A DNA stretch of 64,000 bases from Chloroflexota bacterium (GTDB taxonomy: Bacteria > Chloroflexota > Anaerolineae > Anaerolineales > Villigracilaceae), in NCBI GenBank assembly GCA_016234485.1, contig JACRBL010000017.1, forward strand, positions 1 to 64,000. The letters are read 5' to 3'. Of this stretch, positions 61,004 through 64,000 are shown in pieces. Made by a program: the position numbers and the translations under genes. How positions within the stretch are numbered: the first letter of the stretch is position 1; the number at the start of each line of letters is the position of its first letter. A model generated the notes under the pieces. It was not told where the DNA came from. It worked only from the letters and a program-made list of their open reading frames with translations, and did no database searches.

Positions 61004-62062
61004 CTACACATTAAATCGGATGTGGACAATATCCCCATCCTTGACGATATATTCCTTGCCTTCGAGTCTTAACTTGCCTTTGGCCTTCGCTTCATTCATG
61101 GACCCGAGGCTGGCGAGGTCGTCGTAGGCCACCACCTCGGCCCGGATGAATCCCTTCTGCAAATCGGTGTGGATGGCCCCGGCGGCCTCCTGCGCCCCTG
61201 CCCCGCGTCGGACAGTCCACGCGCGCACCTCGTCTTCGCCCACGGTGAAGAACGATTGTTGGTTGAGCAGATCATACGAAAGGCGGATCATGCGGTTGAG
61301 GCTGGGTTCTTCGATGCCATATTCCTGCATGAACACCGCCGCGTCTTCGGGGGAGAGTTGGGCGATCTCCATTTCGAGTTTACCTTGCAACGCCACGGTG
61401 GGATGACTCACTTCGATCTGCGGCGCGGACTGTCCCTCGCCGAGGTTGAAGGCGGTCAGGATCGGTTTGCGCGTGAGCAGACCGTAGGATGCCAGTTCTT
61501 TTTGCTCCTCGGCATTGAACTCCATGCCGCGCAGAGGCAAGTTGTCGGATAGTTGTTTATGCAAACGTTCGAAGAGTTCACTCTGGCGTGCGTTGAGGGC
61601 TTTATCGGTGCCGCCCTTTTTGCGCTCGTCCACCAACTTCTCCAGTTTGCGCTCCACGGCGATGAGGTCGTTCAGGAGGAGTTCGCCTTCCATCGAGGCC
61701 GCGTCCCGCGCGGGGTCCACACTGCCCGAGGGGTGAGGGACGTTCTCGTCCGCGAAACAGCGCACGACGTGGATGAATCCCTCCATCTGCGCGAGCGTGT
61801 TCAACAACTGGCCTGAGATGCCCGTTTTGGCCGCGCCCGCTTCCAGTCCCGCGATGTCGGCGTACGTCACCTTGGCGTAGATGGTCTTCTTCGGCTTGAA
61901 CATGCCCGAGAGTTTGTCCACGCGCGGGTCGGGGACGTCCACCACGGCCTGGTGAATTTCGATGCGGCCCGCGGACGCGGTGGTGGGGGTGTTGTTACGC
62001 GTCAGGGCGTTGAAGAGGGTGGTTTTTCCAGATTGGGGGAGACCGATGATTCCAAGTTTCAT
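61004..62062 (-). CDS. ychF: Obg-like ATPase YchF
   Basis: 352 aa from MKLGIIGLPQSGKTTLFNAL. P-loop GLPQSGKTT, switch region, DIAGLEAGAAKTGI (G3-like), helical hairpin of about 80 residues, and the TGS-like end ending in GKLRLEGKEYIVKDGDIVHIRFNV. G4 is NLGE rather than NKxD, as in ATP-preferring YchF. It binds ribosomes and affects stress response. The long upstream frame runs through tRNA-Leu and is not coding. Confidence 0.97.
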   Translation of the reverse strand: MKLGIIGLPQSGKTTLFNALTRNNTPTTASAGRIEIHQAVVDVPDPRVDKLSGMFKPKKTIYAKVTYADIAGLEAGAAKTGISGQLLNTLAQMEGFIHVVRCFADENVPHPSGSVDPARDAASMEGELLLNDLIAVERKLEKLVDERKKGGTDKALNARQSELFERLHKQLSDNLPLRGMEFNAEEQKELASYGLLTRKPILTAFNLGEGQSAPQIEVSHPTVALQGKLEMEIAQLSPEDAAVFMQEYGIEEPSLNRMIRLSYDLLNQQSFFTVGEDEVRAWTVRRGAGAQEAAGAIHTDLQKGFIRAEVVAYDDLASLGSMNEAKAKGKLRLEGKEYIVKDGDIVHIRFNV

Positions 62063-62071
62063 TTTTGTGGC

Positions 62072-62101
62072 TTGACCTTGTTGGATATGGTTTGTTATAC
62101 T
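62072..62101 (+). promoter_or_regulatory. Promoter of tRNA-Leu
   Basis: TTGACC, an 18-bp spacer and TATACT with TG extension. It is divergent from ychF, whose start is 10 bp away. Confidence 0.75.
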
Positions 62102-62133
62102 GTGGCCGCCGCAAAGATAATGTTTGCGGACTT

Positions 62134-62217
62134 GCCGAAGTGGCGGAACTGGCATACGCGCACGACTCAAACTCGTGTACCCGGAAGGGTATGAGGGTTC
62201 AATTCCCTCCTTCGGCA
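62134..62217 (+). tRNA. tRNA-Leu(CAA)
   Basis: 84 nt, class II. Acceptor GCCGAAG/CTTCGGC, anticodon loop CTCAAAC (anticodon CAA), long variable arm TACCCGGAAGGGTA, T arm GAGGGTTCAATTCCCTC, discriminator A. CCA not encoded. Confidence 0.97.
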
Positions 62218-62230
62218 CTGGCATTATAAC

Positions 62231-62262
62231 AAACGCCCTCCCATGTCGGGAGGGCGTTTCTG
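62231..62262 (+). terminator. Terminator of tRNA-Leu
   Basis: AAACGCCCTCC/GGAGGGCGTTT stem, then TCTGTTT. Confidence 0.8.
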
Positions 62263-62396
62263 TTTGGTTCTTGTGTGTAGCCCTCGCGATTAGACCTTTT
62301 TCTTCCGAAACAAAAAGAAACAGCACGGATAGATTATGAAGTATCATTGGCCTGTAACGGAAGGATACGCTCTGAGAATCAAGAAAGGCGGAAACC

Positions 62397-63383
62397 ATGA
62401 CCAACAATGAACCCCAAAAACAAACTTTCAACGATCCCTTGTGGCCTGCAACCTCCATAATCAGCGTCACACTGATTGCCATGATGTTTAGTCCATTTCT
62501 GGGAATCCTGCTTGGATTAATACTTTTGTTTCTCAACTGGTTGCGAATGGGAAAACCCAAAAAAGTATTTTTGGTTTTTCTGCTCAGCGTCTTTGTTTTC
62601 GTGTTATGGGTTTTCACTGACTATGGTAGATCGAGTGTGCAAATCTTGGATAAATGGGAGCCACTCACCATCGTTGGACAAATCGCGCTTCTGTTATCGA
62701 GTTTGGGGATTCTGGTTTTGATTGGCGGAAATGATCTTCGCAAATTTCGTGAACAAGCTCAGGAATCTAAACAAATTTCAAAATGGATGGGATTGCCTCT
62801 CCTGTTTTTTCTATTCTCTGCCTACGTGTTTGGCTGGGTTGGGTTGGATCTATTATCCCAACGACTTGGATATTGTAAAATCCCGACGATTTATGAACTG
62901 GTTGCAGAATACCAAGAATCTCATTCGGAAGGCCTCGGTGGATTGCTGGCTCAAAGAAAAGATTTGGGATGCGATTGGAGATGGAACAATGAAACAGACC
63001 TATTCTCGACATTCAGTCTTCCTGGCGAAAGAAAATTTCTTGATGGTATTCATGACGATGATCGTTATTATCATATCGAACAGATTATCCTGGGCAGAGA
63101 CGTATACGATCCTTCAGCGATGGATGCTTTCCCATCTTTGGACGGTGAAACACTGGCAATCAATATTCAGAAAGTCCCTCAGGCGGATTTTTACGAATCC
63201 AACTGTGTTGGCAACGGCATAATTAGTGAATGCACTCTTATTGTTGGATTTGACCATCTTGTTTATGGCCTTAATGTGCGCGGCATGTTGTTTTCTGATT
63301 CCGATCATTTTGAAGTAACTATAAACACAATTTTGGAAAGCGCGGTTGCCCGCATCGTGGAATACGAAATTTCGCTCCCATAG
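62397..63383 (+). CDS. Membrane protein, unknown, AT-rich
   Basis: 328 aa. Two helices near the N-terminus, a third and fourth at 90-115 and 130-150 (IALLLSSLGILVLIGG, LPLLFFLFSAYVFGWVGLDLL), then a soluble outer domain of about 170 residues with three Cys (GYCKIP, LGCDWRW, SNCVGNG, ISECTL). Codon use is AT-richer than in the housekeeping genes nearby, like other small-family genes here. No ribosome binding site except AAAGGCGG. Not recognised. Confidence 0.65.
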   Translation: MTNNEPQKQTFNDPLWPATSIISVTLIAMMFSPFLGILLGLILLFLNWLRMGKPKKVFLVFLLSVFVFVLWVFTDYGRSSVQILDKWEPLTIVGQIALLLSSLGILVLIGGNDLRKFREQAQESKQISKWMGLPLLFFLFSAYVFGWVGLDLLSQRLGYCKIPTIYELVAEYQESHSEGLGGLLAQRKDLGCDWRWNNETDLFSTFSLPGERKFLDGIHDDDRYYHIEQIILGRDVYDPSAMDAFPSLDGETLAINIQKVPQADFYESNCVGNGIISECTLIVGFDHLVYGLNVRGMLFSDSDHFEVTINTILESAVARIVEYEISLP

Positions 63384-63448
63384 CGCATCCCCACTTGACG
63401 CCGCGCATCTTTCCCCGTAAGATAACCCCCGCAATAAAATACATTTTC

Positions 63449-63559
63449 ACCACCAAGGACACGAAGAAGCATGAAGTTTAGACGCATTTTCTTTGTGTCC
63501 CTCACCTGCACTGCACCAAACGCAGTGCGGTGCAAGTGTTGTGTCCTTTGTGGTTAAGG
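63449..63559. repeat. ACCAC...GTGGT inverted repeat with a nested CACCTGCACTGC palindrome
   Basis: Outer units TTCACCACCAAGGACACG and TTGTGTCCTTTGTGGTTAA. Inside, CACCTGCACTGC/GCAGTGCGGTG (63503-63532) is flanked on both sides by TTGTGTCC, as if it had inserted with duplication of an 8-bp target. Confidence 0.85.
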
Positions 63560-63573
63560 ATTTTGGAGCCCTT

Positions 63574-64000
<427 letters not shown>

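Noticed and set aside
62063-62617. N-terminal extension of YchF by 185 codons
   Set aside because: It would translate through tRNA-Leu and its terminator; the usual YchF start MKLGIIGLP is at 62062.

Overview
The window looks like a chromosomal contig from a Chloroflexota bacterium, most likely class Anaerolineae. This is inferred from gene content and style, not from a marker tree. GC content is moderately high. There are many secreted lipoproteins with Thr/Pro-rich linkers after the lipobox. PdxST makes PLP, the malic enzyme carries an ACT domain, and there is a Leu T-box, a PIN/TRAM membrane protein and a MelB-type carrier. No outer-membrane or LPS genes are seen. Short imperfect palindromes fill almost every intergenic gap. 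I recognise no phage, IS element, CRISPR array or plasmid module.

Layout. 0-5 kb: end of a DUF2680-like protein, a Tyr-rich lipoprotein, tRNA-Val, a FAH-family hydrolase, a YbaK deacylase, an RRM protein, and an aminotransferase behind a Leu/Ile-rich leader peptide. 5-11.7 kb (minus): a GntR-controlled run of SPFH protein, SdpI-like protein, ABC exporter, DUF4177, YhfC-like protein and malic enzyme, with two parS-like sites. 11.8-19.5 kb: pdxS-pdxT, a GNAT-like protein, a methyltransferase, two glycosyltransferases, a deoxynucleoside kinase and a nucleotidyltransferase-like protein. 19.5-20 kb: a gene-free region with DnaA boxes, the best oriC candidate. 20-24 kb: leuS with a histone-H1-like tail and a T-box leader, then two tRNA-Ala genes. 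24-33 kb: glgC, small lipoprotein and membrane genes, an acetyltransferase, folP, an XPB/Ssl2 N-terminal-like protein, a lipid kinase and a diguanylate cyclase. 32-36.8 kb: a possible DprE2/DprE1 pair split by a TPR lipoprotein, then lipB and an FHA protein. 37-46 kb: a class A PBP-like protein lacking key catalytic residues, a MelB-type carrier, cysS, PIN/TRAM, a phosphodiesterase lipoprotein and Hsp20. 46-57 kb: membrane proteins, a quinate-dehydrogenase-like protein, and a surface-modification locus (polysaccharide deacetylase, two SGNH lipoproteins, an AlgJ-like protein, a tiny membrane protein and an MBOAT acyltransferase). 56.7-64 kb: a broken brnT toxin with its intact partner, coaX, oligoendopeptidase F, a ThuA-like lipoprotein, ychF, tRNA-Leu, a membrane protein and the start of gyrA.

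Three things stand out. First, two parS-like sites lie 9-10 kb from an ordered DnaA-box cluster with an AT-rich stretch, which suggests the window spans the replication origin although dnaA is absent. Second, several families of small palindromic or microsatellite-like elements occur between genes, nested in each other, inside the T-box leader and in frame inside at least nine coding sequences. Third, several proteins are divergent or built in unusual ways: the PBP-like pseudoenzyme, the LeuRS with an H1-like tail, and SGNH lipoproteins with Cys in place of the usual Ser.
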